Assembly: GCA_964558405.1 (NCBI GenBank)
Contig: CAZLDG010000044.1
Location: 1-5,777, forward strand
Length of the DNA: 5,777 bases
DNA from: Thioglobus_B sp964558405
GTDB taxonomy: Bacteria; Pseudomonadota; Gammaproteobacteria; PS1; Pseudothioglobaceae
Reading direction: 5' to 3'
The notes below the pieces were generated by a model. It saw only the letters and a program-made list of their open reading frames with translations, ran no database searches and was not told the DNA's origin. Of the stretch, positions 1 through 5,777 are shown one piece after another (position 1 is the stretch's first letter; every line of letters starts with the position of its first letter). A program made the translations under genes and the position numbers.

Positions 1-1
1 A

Positions 2-17
2 CATAATATAAATTATG
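2..17. repeat. Short inverted repeat downstream of hemH
   Basis: CATAAT and ATTATG form a perfect 6-bp inverted repeat around a 4-base spacer, starting 8 bases after the hemH stop codon. The stem is almost entirely A/T, and the sequence that would show a following T run lies outside the window. It could be part of a transcription end for the hemH operon, or it could be chance in AT-rich DNA. Confidence 0.3.
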
Positions 18-24
18 CGAATAA

Positions 25-1011
25 TTATAAATACTGTGAAAGGCGTGCAACAATCATCTGAATATGCGCCTGATCATCATTTAGCGCTGCTATGTACTCA
101 AAACGCTCACCACCGGCTTCTAAAAAGTAATCCTTATTCTCTACTTCAATCTCTTCTAAAGTTTCCAGGCAATCGGCAGAAAAACCTGGGCAGATAACTT
201 GTACGTGTTTAATGCCGTCTTTTGCTAAAGATTTAAGGGTTGCATCAGTATAGGGCTTAATCCACTCCTCCTTGCCAAAAACCGACTGAAAACTCACCAC
301 ATAATCCGCAGTATCCAATTCTAAGCGTTTTGCCAGTAGTTCTGAAGTTGCTAGACACTGTTGGTAATACACATCGCCTTCGTCTACATATCTTTGTGGC
401 ATACCGTGATAAGACATGACTAGCTTCTCAGGTTTGCCAAATTGCGCCTGGTGACGCATAACTGACTGATAAAGCGCCTCAATATAATTTGGATCATCAT
501 AATAGCTTTGAACAAAAGCCACGTCAGCGCCATGTTGTTTCCATTGACTCAATTCATATTCAATCACATCTAAGGTTGAGAGTGTGGTTGGTCCTGATTG
601 TTGTGGATATAGCGGCATAACAATGATTTCACGACAGCCTTTATCTCGCAAATCTCTTAACGCTGAGTGCACTGAGGGCTGACCATAACGCATGCCAATA
701 GCAAACTCTAAATCATCAAATTCTTGATCGAGCAACGCCTTAACCTTATCCAGTTGCATCTGGCTAATATCTAAAAGCGGGGATCCAGAACCAAACTTAC
801 CCCAGATCTTTGCATAATTCTCAGCAGATTTTTTCGGGCGGGTGGGCAAGATGATGAAATTTAGTACCAACTTCCAGATAATTTTTTGCCCCAAGCTAGG
901 TGGATTAACCACTCTAGGATCGGATAAAAACTTTTTAAGATAACGCCTTAGCGCAGGCTTGGTTGGCGCCTCTGGCGTGCCCAGATTGGTTAAAAGAATA
1001 CCCGCTTTCAT
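25..1011 (-). CDS. hemH: Ferrochelatase (protoheme ferro-lyase)
   Basis: Ferrochelatase inserts Fe2+ into protoporphyrin IX to make protoheme, the last step of the protoporphyrin-dependent heme pathway, in the cytosol or at the inner membrane face. The 328-residue protein has the usual bacterial length. It starts with the family opening KAGILLTNLGTPEAPT (2-17). It then shows MRYGQPSV (107-114), MPLYPQQSGPTT (132-143), the SYHGMP motif with catalytic His202, and FSADCLETLEE (277-287), where Glu283 matches the second active-site acid of the family. The CxxxxxCxxC-type iron-sulfur ligands of some ferrochelatases are not evident, as in the E. coli enzyme. The start is supported by GGAG 9 bases upstream, at 1024-1021, inside the end of the thioredoxin gene. 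Only 3 bases separate it from that gene's stop, so it is the last gene visible in a three-gene operon. Full length with no sign of damage. Confidence 0.97.
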   Translation of the reverse strand: MKAGILLTNLGTPEAPTKPALRRYLKKFLSDPRVVNPPSLGQKIIWKLVLNFIILPTRPKKSAENYAKIWGKFGSGSPLLDISQMQLDKVKALLDQEFDDLEFAIGMRYGQPSVHSALRDLRDKGCREIIVMPLYPQQSGPTTLSTLDVIEYELSQWKQHGADVAFVQSYYDDPNYIEALYQSVMRHQAQFGKPEKLVMSYHGMPQRYVDEGDVYYQQCLATSELLAKRLELDTADYVVSFQSVFGKEEWIKPYTDATLKSLAKDGIKHVQVICPGFSADCLETLEEIEVENKDYFLEAGGERFEYIAALNDDQAHIQMIVARLSQYL

Positions 1012-1014
1012 CAG

Positions 1015-1353
1015 TTAATACTCCAAATGCGTATCAATAAAATCACGTACAAATTCAGCAGATTGCGTAGAATGAAAACGCCCAACCTCTTCACCTGCAA
1101 TAAAGGCAATTACCGTTGGAAAACCTCTAACGCCATAGCGTCCAGCAATTTTCATATTCTCATCTTCCGCCTCAAGCTTGGCAAATAATAACTCACTGTC
1201 ATCATACTCAGCAGTTACCGCATTAATAATAGGCTCCAACACCTTGCAAGGTCCACACCACTCAGCTGAAATGTCTAAAATCACCAGGCGCTCGTGTGAA
1301 GGCGCTAACACCTGTTGATCAAAGTTATCGAATGAGACTTGAATAGCAGACAT
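1015..1353 (-). CDS. Thioredoxin family protein
   Basis: A 112-residue single-domain thioredoxin, expected to act as a cytosolic dithiol-disulfide oxidoreductase. Visible features are the redox motif WCGPC (active-site cysteines 33 and 36), the buried acid Asp27 in VILDISAEWCGPC, and the cis-proline loop RGFPT (Pro79). There is a C-terminal glycine-containing strand, FIAGEEVGRF. No signal peptide or membrane segment is present, so this is not a secreted Dsb/CcmG type. The stretch before the helix reads KLEAEDEN, more acidic than in E. coli TrxA (KLNIDQN). This suggests a side-branch thioredoxin rather than the housekeeping trxA, so no gene symbol is given. The start lies 5 bases after the SH3 gene stop and has no clear Shine-Dalgarno sequence, which points to translational coupling. 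Its substrate cannot be read from sequence. The hemH linkage hints at heme or redox homeostasis, but that is inference. Confidence 0.93.
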   Translation of the reverse strand: MSAIQVSFDNFDQQVLAPSHERLVILDISAEWCGPCKVLEPIINAVTAEYDDSELLFAKLEAEDENMKIAGRYGVRGFPTVIAFIAGEEVGRFHSTQSAEFVRDFIDTHLEY

Positions 1354-1358
1354 TGGCG

Positions 1359-1949
1359 CTAATAAGAGCGATTAATGGTGTGAAAACTGTCACGACGACG
1401 CTTAACCTTAGACAGGGAAAAACCAATCAGTAAGCCTAAAATTAGACTCAAGATACCCACCAGCCACAAATCAAAACTACTGCTAGAGTCTCCAGCCTGA
1501 CTCAGTTGAGATTTTAATTCAAGATTTTCCACTTTTAGCTCGTCAATCTTCGTTTCTAACTCAGTAGTTATTTGCACTATTTCTTTATTTTTACTTAGTC
1601 CCAGATCTTTGTTTTCTGCTTTTAAATCAAGGATATTCTTGTTTAATGAATCAACCAAGGCATCGTTAGCATTGGCACCAGTATTGCCGGTGATATTTGG
1701 CGCAGCATCCACCAAATTTGCACTTAAAATCCAACCACGATCTCCGCTGGCGGTTTGTACCTGAGACCAGCCCGAGTAGTGCATGGTTAACAAATTCAAC
1801 TTCTCATGTTTTTTAATCTGAGTAAGTACGGGTGCTGCAATCGTCTTATCAGCATATAACGACATATTATCAATGGCGAGTTTGGTCGAATTGGCCAGAG
1901 CCATCATGGAGAAAAAACTAACAACCACTAGAATTAGTGCTTTTTTCAT
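1359..1949 (-). CDS. SH3 domain protein with C-terminal membrane anchor (YgiM-like)
   Basis: A 196-residue envelope protein of the YgiM/TIGR04211 type; the molecular function of this family is not well established. The order of parts is a signal peptide (1-19, KK then a hydrophobic run ending ALA), a bacterial SH3 domain (about 23-82, with SGWSQVQTASGDRGWI typical of its end) and a Gly/Asn-rich linker (85-95). A charged heptad-like coiled coil (about 98-151), a transmembrane helix (161-180) and a basic tail KVKRRR follow. This puts SH3 and coiled coil in the periplasm and the tail in the cytosol. The frame stays open to 2051, but the ATG at 1949 is preferred. It gives a normal signal peptide, and an extended -10 promoter lies at 1992-1984, inside the longer version. 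The Shine-Dalgarno sequence is weak. It is the first gene of an apparent operon with the thioredoxin and hemH. Confidence 0.85.
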   Translation of the reverse strand: MKKALILVVVSFFSMMALANSTKLAIDNMSLYADKTIAAPVLTQIKKHEKLNLLTMHYSGWSQVQTASGDRGWILSANLVDAAPNITGNTGANANDALVDSLNKNILDLKAENKDLGLSKNKEIVQITTELETKIDELKVENLELKSQLSQAGDSSSSFDLWLVGILSLILGLLIGFSLSKVKRRRDSFHTINRSY

Positions 1950-1983
1950 TGACTTAAAAAATCGAACGCTTAAAAAAGTCATA

Positions 1984-1992
1984 AGTATAGCA
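1984..1992 (-). promoter_or_regulatory. Extended -10 promoter for the SH3-thioredoxin-hemH operon
   Basis: On the minus strand the sequence reads TGCTATACT, an extended -10 element (TGn) with a hexamer one base from TATAAT. No good -35 hexamer lies 15-18 bases upstream, which is tolerated at extended -10 promoters. Transcription would start near 1977, giving a leader of about 28 bases before the ATG at 1949. It is the best promoter candidate in the spacer, but was found by eye in AT-rich DNA where chance matches are common. Confidence 0.5.
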
Positions 1993-2057
1993 ATATTGGC
2001 AAAAAGTAGAGGAAATAGTGGAAAAATAAATATTTTTTTATTAAAAATCAATGACTT

Positions 2058-2073
2058 GTATAAATATTTATAC
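2058..2073. repeat. Perfect 16-bp palindrome
   Basis: GTATAAATATTTATAC equals its own reverse complement over all 16 bases. It ends about 66 bp upstream of the extended -10 element of the SH3-thioredoxin-hemH operon. A symmetric site of this size could bind a dimeric regulator. Equally, its very A/T-rich composition makes a chance origin possible, and it contains TATA-like -10 hexamers on both strands. Confidence 0.55.
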
Positions 2074-2140
2074 TATTGCTCAAATTTAAACGATTTTAAT
2101 ACAAGTGATACCAAATCATATCTAAATAGAAAAATAGGCT

Positions 2141-2155
2141 TAAATCGAAGATTTA
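2141..2155. repeat. Short inverted repeat (TAAATC/GATTTA)
   Basis: TAAATC and GATTTA form a perfect 6-bp inverted repeat around a 3-base GAA spacer. It lies in the AT-rich spacer downstream of the winged-helix gene. No T run follows it on either strand, so it does not look like an intrinsic terminator. Confidence 0.35.
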
Positions 2156-2198
2156 GAGATAAACACTCAAAAAAGGAGAAAATCGGCAAATTTTGAAT

Positions 2199-2216
2199 AG
2201 TTTTTAAGCAAAAACT
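2199..2216. repeat. Inverted repeat after the winged-helix gene
   Basis: AGTTTTT and AAAAACT form a perfect 7-bp inverted repeat around a 4-base loop, 25 bp beyond the stop of the winged-helix gene. On the minus strand the T run comes before the stem rather than after it, so the order is wrong for a standard terminator of that gene. Its role is unclear. Confidence 0.35.
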
Positions 2217-2241
2217 AAAAAAATAGGGAAGGATGCTTTTT

Positions 2242-2670
2242 TTATAAAGAAGTAGGTTTGACAAATTTTCCCGTTGGTCGATATTTTTGCTTGGGACTGG
2301 TTGGCGATTCTGGAATGGTGCGTTCTAAAAAATCACAATTCAATAAGGGGTTCAAAATATCTCGCTTAAATCTGGTTTTATGGCTTCGACCCAAGATTTT
2401 CATCAACTCTTCCGCGGTATTTTCTGCGCCGCAACTTTGTAATATTTTAACTTGGTCCGAGGTGATTTCAGCTGGGTTACAGCTTAGTCCCTTCTTAGTC
2501 TCTAATATAGCTGAATCACTATTGATATCAATGTTTTCTTGAAAATCAAACCCCTGCTGCTCAACTTCAGAATCAAAGCCAGTATTACGTTTTAAATCTT
2601 TGTTCCAAGTTGGTGTTTCCACCACTTCTGGCTCGGGATTCTTGTTTTTGTTTCGACTAAATAGACCCAT
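2242..2670 (-). CDS. Small protein with Fic/AAA_4-type C-terminal winged helix
   Basis: A 142-residue protein not assigned to a named gene. Residues 1-70 are polar, charged and proline-containing, with no predicted fold by eye and no signal peptide or membrane segment. Residues about 72-135 resemble the winged-helix domain that ends many Fic proteins and AlbA_2/AAA_4 proteins. The similar parts are a helix-turn-helix-like TAEELMKILGRSHKTRFKRD, then ILNPLLNCDFLERTIP, then the wing PTSPKQKYRPTGK. That domain normally follows an enzymatic or ATPase domain, and none is present here. It may act as a DNA-binding or protein-binding adaptor, but that is inference. AAAGGA at 2688-2683 is a plausible ribosome site, 12 bases from the ATG and so a little far. 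The gene sits 83 bp after aapP with no convincing promoter in between, so read-through from the transporter operon is possible. Confidence 0.72.
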   Translation of the reverse strand: MGLFSRNKNKNPEPEVVETPTWNKDLKRNTGFDSEVEQQGFDFQENIDINSDSAILETKKGLSCNPAEITSDQVKILQSCGAENTAEELMKILGRSHKTRFKRDILNPLLNCDFLERTIPESPTSPKQKYRPTGKFVKPTSL

Positions 2671-2733
2671 GGGATTTATCTATCCTTTGACAAGATTAAG
2701 CAAAGAATATGTACAACGAAGTATTGACCCGTT

Positions 2734-2763
2734 AAAAACTGACATTAAACGCCTTAATGCGTC
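2734..2763 (-). terminator. Weak candidate intrinsic terminator after aapP
   Basis: On the minus strand GACGCATTAA pairs with TTAATGTC around a GGCGT loop, with a two-base GC bulge, and is followed after AG by five Ts (2738-2734). The hairpin overlaps the last three codons of aapP and its stop. The stem is mostly A/T, so termination would be partial at best. It may partly separate aapP from the winged-helix gene. Confidence 0.4.
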
Positions 2764-3506
2764 AAAATTTGATCTAAAAATAGCTGTAGGCGCTCAGATT
2801 CTGGGTTGTTAAAGAAGGTTTCCGGGTCATTCTCCTCGACAATCTGCCCTTCGTCCATGAAAATAATGCGATTGGCAACCTTGCGCGCAAACCCCATCTC
2901 ATGAGTCACACAGATCATAGTAATACCCTCTTGCGCTAGCTCTACCATCACATCTAGTACTTCTGAGATCATCTCTGGATCTAGCGCTGAAGTCGGCTCA
3001 TCAAAGAGCATAATCTTAGGTGAAGTGCACAGAGCTCTGGCAATGGCAACACGCTGCTGCTGACCGCCAGAAAGTTGATTTGGATACTTTTCAGCTTGGT
3101 CCTTAATGCCAACCCTATCCAGCAAACTTAAAGCTTTTTCTCTGGCCTCTTGCTTGGTTTCGTTGTGTACCCAAATTGGTGCTAAAGTCAGATTATCGAT
3201 AATGGAAAGATGCGGAAATAGGTTAAAGTGCTGAAATACCATAGACACTTCAGAGCGTACCTGGCGGATTTTTTTAACATCGTCGGTCAAAAAAGTACCA
3301 TCCACTTGAATCTCACCCTCTTGAAACTTCTCTAGAAAGTTCACACAACGAATCAAAGTTGACTTGCCACTACCCGAAGGGCCACAAACCACGATAATCT
3401 CACCCTCTTTTACGTTGAGATTAACATCGTTAAGTACGTGAAAATCACCATACCATTTATTTAGGCCTTGAATTTTAATAATGTCTTCTGTTGTCTTGTT
3501 TTGCAT
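2754..3506 (-). CDS. aapP: Amino acid ABC transporter ATP-binding protein
   Basis: The cytosolic ATPase of a polar amino acid uptake (PAAT family) transporter, which powers import through the AapQ/AapM membrane pair. The 250-residue protein has every ABC motif intact. These are the A-loop Tyr19, Walker A GPSGSGKST (42-50), Q-loop Gln92 in VFQHFNLFPH, signature LSGGQQQR (145-152), Walker B IMLFDE (165-170), the D-loop SALD, and the switch His202 in VTHEMGFA. The Q-loop sequence and EMGFA after the switch His are typical of the GlnQ/HisP/AapP group. Gene order Q-M-P favours AapP over GlnQ. The start is supported by AAAAGG 7 bases upstream of the ATG (3519-3514). The gene begins 2 bases after the aapM stop, as expected for one operon. 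Confidence 0.95.
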   Translation of the reverse strand: MQNKTTEDIIKIQGLNKWYGDFHVLNDVNLNVKEGEIIVVCGPSGSGKSTLIRCVNFLEKFQEGEIQVDGTFLTDDVKKIRQVRSEVSMVFQHFNLFPHLSIIDNLTLAPIWVHNETKQEAREKALSLLDRVGIKDQAEKYPNQLSGGQQQRVAIARALCTSPKIMLFDEPTSALDPEMISEVLDVMVELAQEGITMICVTHEMGFARKVANRIIFMDEGQIVEENDPETFFNNPESERLQLFLDQILTH

Positions 3507-3508
3507 AA

Positions 3509-4609
3509 TTAAACCTTTTGATGATCTGTACTAAAACGCGTCTCTAAACGCTTAGAATAACGACTCATTGAGTAAAGAATAACCCACATAACCAGGGTTA
3601 CAAACACATAACCTTCAGTCTCTCGACCTAGCCAGTTCTCATCACTGGTGGTTAGATGTACCATGGCCAATACGTCAAATAGGCCAATGATAAGCACTAG
3701 GGTTGTATCTTTAAACAAGGAGATAAATGAGCCAACAATATTAGGAATGGATATTTTCAGCGCTTGCGGTAGGATAATAAGTATGGTTTTTTGATAAAAA
3801 CTCAGTCCCATGGCATCCGCCGCTTCATATTGCCCCTTAGGAATGGCCTGCAGGCCACCACGGATCACCTCGGCGATATAGGCCGCCTGGAACAAAGTAA
3901 TACCAATCAGTGCGCGTAGGAGCTTGTCAAAGTCCATACCCTCGGTAAAAAACAGCGGCAAGACCACAGAGGCCATAAATAAGATGGTAATCAATGGCAC
4001 ACCGCGAATAAACTCCACATACACCACTGAGAAGAATTTAATAATCTTCATCTCTGATTGTCGACCCAAGGCCAGCAAAATACCAATCGGAAACGAGGCA
4101 ACAATACCTACTGCTGCCACCACGACGGTTAGCATGAGACCGCCCCATTTGTTGGTTTCTACTACTTCGAAGCCTAGACCACCATAGAGTAAGAAAAAGG
4201 CGACAATCGGATAAACCACAAACATGCCGATAATAATGAGCAGTTGATGTTCATAGCCCTTTAATAAGCGCGCTATCACCATCAGCGCTAATACTAGGTA
4301 AAAAGCCGCATCAACACGATAATACTGATCACTAGGATAAAAGCCATAGACAAACAGGTTGATCTTTTCAATCACATAACTCCAGCAAGCTGCTTCTTTG
4401 GTGCACTGATCGTTACTAACCGGGGCAAAACTGGCGTCAAATAGCATCCAATTGGCCAATGGTGGAATACTGATGTACAACAGATACAGGGCTAATAGCG
4501 TCAATGCACTATTAAACGGCGTAGAGAAGAGATTTTCTCTTAGCCAGCGCAAAGCACCAATTTGCGATATTGGCGGATTTTTACCCGGTTTTGTTGCGTA
4601 TACAGCCAT
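3509..4609 (-). CDS. aapM: General L-amino acid ABC transporter permease AapM
   Basis: An inner-membrane permease subunit that pairs with AapQ to form the amino acid channel. The 366-residue length is right for AapM, which is longer than HisM/GlnP-type permeases because of extra N-terminal membrane segments. Visible parts are a cytosolic N-terminus with RWLRENLFST (21-30) and a first membrane helix near 33-55. A periplasmic loop with two cysteines (69 and 75, CTKEAACW) follows, then further helices near 102-115 and 122-143. The conserved permease domain starts at about 155 (WGGLMLT). Its ATPase-contact EAA loop is EAADAMGLS (262-270), followed by LPQALKISIPN (280-290). The ATG directly follows the TAG of aapQ, with no bases between. 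The nearest purine-rich ribosome site (GAGGA) is about 14 bases away, so translation is probably coupled to aapQ. Confidence 0.95.
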   Translation of the reverse strand: MAVYATKPGKNPPISQIGALRWLRENLFSTPFNSALTLLALYLLYISIPPLANWMLFDASFAPVSNDQCTKEAACWSYVIEKINLFVYGFYPSDQYYRVDAAFYLVLALMVIARLLKGYEHQLLIIIGMFVVYPIVAFFLLYGGLGFEVVETNKWGGLMLTVVVAAVGIVASFPIGILLALGRQSEMKIIKFFSVVYVEFIRGVPLITILFMASVVLPLFFTEGMDFDKLLRALIGITLFQAAYIAEVIRGGLQAIPKGQYEAADAMGLSFYQKTILIILPQALKISIPNIVGSFISLFKDTTLVLIIGLFDVLAMVHLTTSDENWLGRETEGYVFVTLVMWVILYSMSRYSKRLETRFSTDHQKV

Positions 4610-5777
4610 CTATCTGGTTTTAATCCTCATTCTATGATTGACAATATTAAGTAGTAGCGAAATTGCCAAGGAAATCGTTAAATACACTGCCATGGTCATC
4701 AAAATAATCTCCACCGCTTGTCCGACGTTATTGAGCACAGTACCCGTAAAGGTAGAGACCAGCTCAGAATAGCCAATTGCCGTCGCTAGCGATGAGTTTT
4801 TGGTTAGGTTTAGGTATTGATTAATAATCGGTGGGATCGCCACTCTAAGCGCTTGGGGTAATACCACCAGTTTAAGCGATTGTGTTTGCGTCAGCCCCAT
4901 GGACATAGCTGCCTCTTTTTGTCCCTTATTGACCGATTCAATGCCCGATCTAATGGCCTCAGCAATATAAGTAGCGGTATATACACTCAGTGCAAAGGCC
5001 AGTGATAAAAACTCAGGCGAGAGACTCATGCCACCTCTAAAGTTAAAGCCCTTAAGCGCTGGATAATCAAAATGCAGCGGTGAGCCCATCATTAGAAATA
5101 CCACCAATGGCAAGCCTACTACCAGTAGCAGTGAATAACCCCAAGTGTTGGTTTGTACGCCAGTATCATCATGCTTTTTATCAAAGTGGCGCTTCATCAT
5201 GACCTTGAGCACAATGCCCAGTACCACGGCCAGTAGTACCCACATAAAGCCCGATTCAGCAATTGGCCTAGGGAAATAAATACCGCGAAGATTCACAAAG
5301 ATGCTATCAAATAGCTCAAAGCTTTGTCGCGGGTGTGGAAAACTCACCAAGGCAATGTTGTACCAAAACAGGATCTGCAACAAGATTGGGATGTTTCTGA
5401 AAAATTCAATATAACCTGTGGCCAATTTGGCGATTAGGTAGTTATTAGAAAGTCGGGCGATACCAATGATCAGACCAATAATTGAGGCAAAAATAATGCC
5501 AGTTATCGATACCACAATGGTGTTAATCAGTCCAACGTAGAATACGGTCAAGTTACTAGAACTTGGAGAATAATCAATTAAATATTCGGCAATATCAAAG
5601 CCTGATTCTGAGTGCAAGAAGCCAAAACCGGTCTTAATGCCACGCGCCTCAATGTTGATAAACATATTATCAATGGCCGCGTAAAACACATAAAGTGTTG
5701 CTACTAAAGTAATAACTTGAAATAAGAAGGCTCTTACTTCGTTGTTATATAAAAATGAAAATAAAGATTTATCTTTA
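4610..5777 (-). CDS. aapQ: General L-amino acid ABC transporter permease AapQ (5' end beyond window)
   Basis: The partner of AapM in the membrane channel of an AapJQMP-type importer. The reading frame stays open to the right edge, giving 388 residues in the window. The true start is outside. The GTG at 5689 is internal, because the upstream codons encode family-like sequence: FLYNNEVRAFLFQVITLVAT (residues 8-27 of the window translation) is the expected first cytosolic segment and membrane helix of AapQ. Other family features are GIKTGFGFL (46-54), the permease domain opening VFYVGLINTI (78-87), FFRNIPILLQ (125-134), and the ATPase-contact EAA loop KEAAMSMGL (287-295) followed by LPQALRVAIPP (307-317). 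AapQ and AapM share this EAA region. The binding protein gene aapJ is expected upstream, off the right edge. No frameshift or missing motif is seen. Confidence 0.95.
   Translation of the reverse strand, partial: KDKSLFSFLYNNEVRAFLFQVITLVATLYVFYAAIDNMFINIEARGIKTGFGFLHSESGFDIAEYLIDYSPSSSNLTVFYVGLINTIVVSITGIIFASIIGLIIGIARLSNNYLIAKLATGYIEFFRNIPILLQILFWYNIALVSFPHPRQSFELFDSIFVNLRGIYFPRPIAESGFMWVLLAVVLGIVLKVMMKRHFDKKHDDTGVQTNTWGYSLLLVVGLPLVVFLMMGSPLHFDYPALKGFNFRGGMSLSPEFLSLAFALSVYTATYIAEAIRSGIESVNKGQKEAAMSMGLTQTQSLKLVVLPQALRVAIPPIINQYLNLTKNSSLATAIGYSELVSTFTGTVLNNVGQAVEIILMTMAVYLTISLAISLLLNIVNHRMRIKTR

Larger units (their letters stand above)
1950..2241. other. AT-rich intergenic region with several dyads
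   Basis: This 292-bp spacer lies between the winged-helix gene and the SH3 gene. It is visibly far richer in A and T than the flanking genes. It holds the extended -10 promoter, a 16-bp palindrome at 2058-2073, and shorter inverted repeats at 2141-2155 and 2199-2216. Open frames across it encode low-complexity F/L/K/S-rich peptides without family features, so I see no gene here. A small RNA cannot be excluded. Confidence 0.6.

Noticed and set aside
15..197. Plus-strand open frame antisense to the end of hemH
   Set aside because: It is a shadow of the well-supported hemH coding frame and has no family features.
1873..2196. Plus-strand open frame of 107 codons
   Set aside because: It runs antisense to the SH3 gene start and into AT-rich spacer. 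The product is K/N/I-rich with no recognisable domain, and all supported genes are on the other strand.
2199..2216. Inverted repeat as an intrinsic terminator for the winged-helix gene
   Set aside because: On the transcribed strand the T run comes before the stem and no T run follows it; kept only as an inverted repeat.
2073..2264. Minus-strand open frame of 63 codons in the AT-rich spacer
   Set aside because: It begins at a TTG inside the end of the winged-helix gene, has no ribosome site, and encodes a low-complexity F/L/K/S-rich peptide typical of AT-rich non-coding DNA.
2258..2542. Plus-strand open frame antisense to the winged-helix gene
   Set aside because: The minus-strand frame has a recognisable domain and a ribosome site, while this one has neither.
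2754..3506. GlnQ (glutamine transporter ATPase) as the name for the ABC ATPase
   Set aside because: The ATPase alone could be GlnQ-like, but the two long upstream permeases match AapQ and AapM in length and N-terminal segments, so AapP fits the operon better.
3924..4187. Plus-strand open frame antisense to aapM
   Set aside because: It is a Thr/Pro-rich shadow of the transmembrane coding sequence on the other strand.

Overview
This window looks like chromosomal core DNA from an AT-rich gammaproteobacterium. The evidence is the set of encoded proteins: a gammaproteobacterial-type ferrochelatase, a YgiM-like SH3/transmembrane protein and an AapQMP-type amino acid transporter. A marine SUP05/Thioglobus-like sulfur oxidiser would fit this mix, but that placement is inference and was not tested. 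All seven genes read on the minus strand, so transcription runs from the right edge to the left edge.

Right half (2754-5777): three tightly packed genes, aapQ, aapM and aapP. They encode the two membrane subunits and the ATPase of a polar/general L-amino acid ABC transporter. aapQ runs off the right edge. The periplasmic binding protein gene (aapJ) would be expected just beyond it, and none lies inside the window. A weak hairpin followed by a short T run at the end of aapP may end this operon.

Middle (1950-2753): a small gene (2242-2670) encodes a 142-residue protein with a disordered-looking N-terminus. Its C-terminal winged-helix domain resembles the one found at the tail of Fic and AlbA/AAA_4 proteins, but no Fic or ATPase domain is present. 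It is followed by a very AT-rich 292-bp intergenic stretch holding a perfect 16-bp palindrome, two shorter inverted repeats and a probable extended -10 promoter.

Left part (25-1949): a compact three-gene operon encodes a membrane-anchored SH3 protein, a thioredoxin and ferrochelatase (hemH, last step of protoheme synthesis). The genes are 3-5 bases apart and probably share the extended -10 promoter.

Most of the window is ordinary. The items most worth a second look are the orphan winged-helix protein, the dyad-rich spacer beside it, and the linkage of hemH with a thioredoxin and a membrane-bound SH3 protein. I see no mobile element, CRISPR array, tRNA or rRNA.
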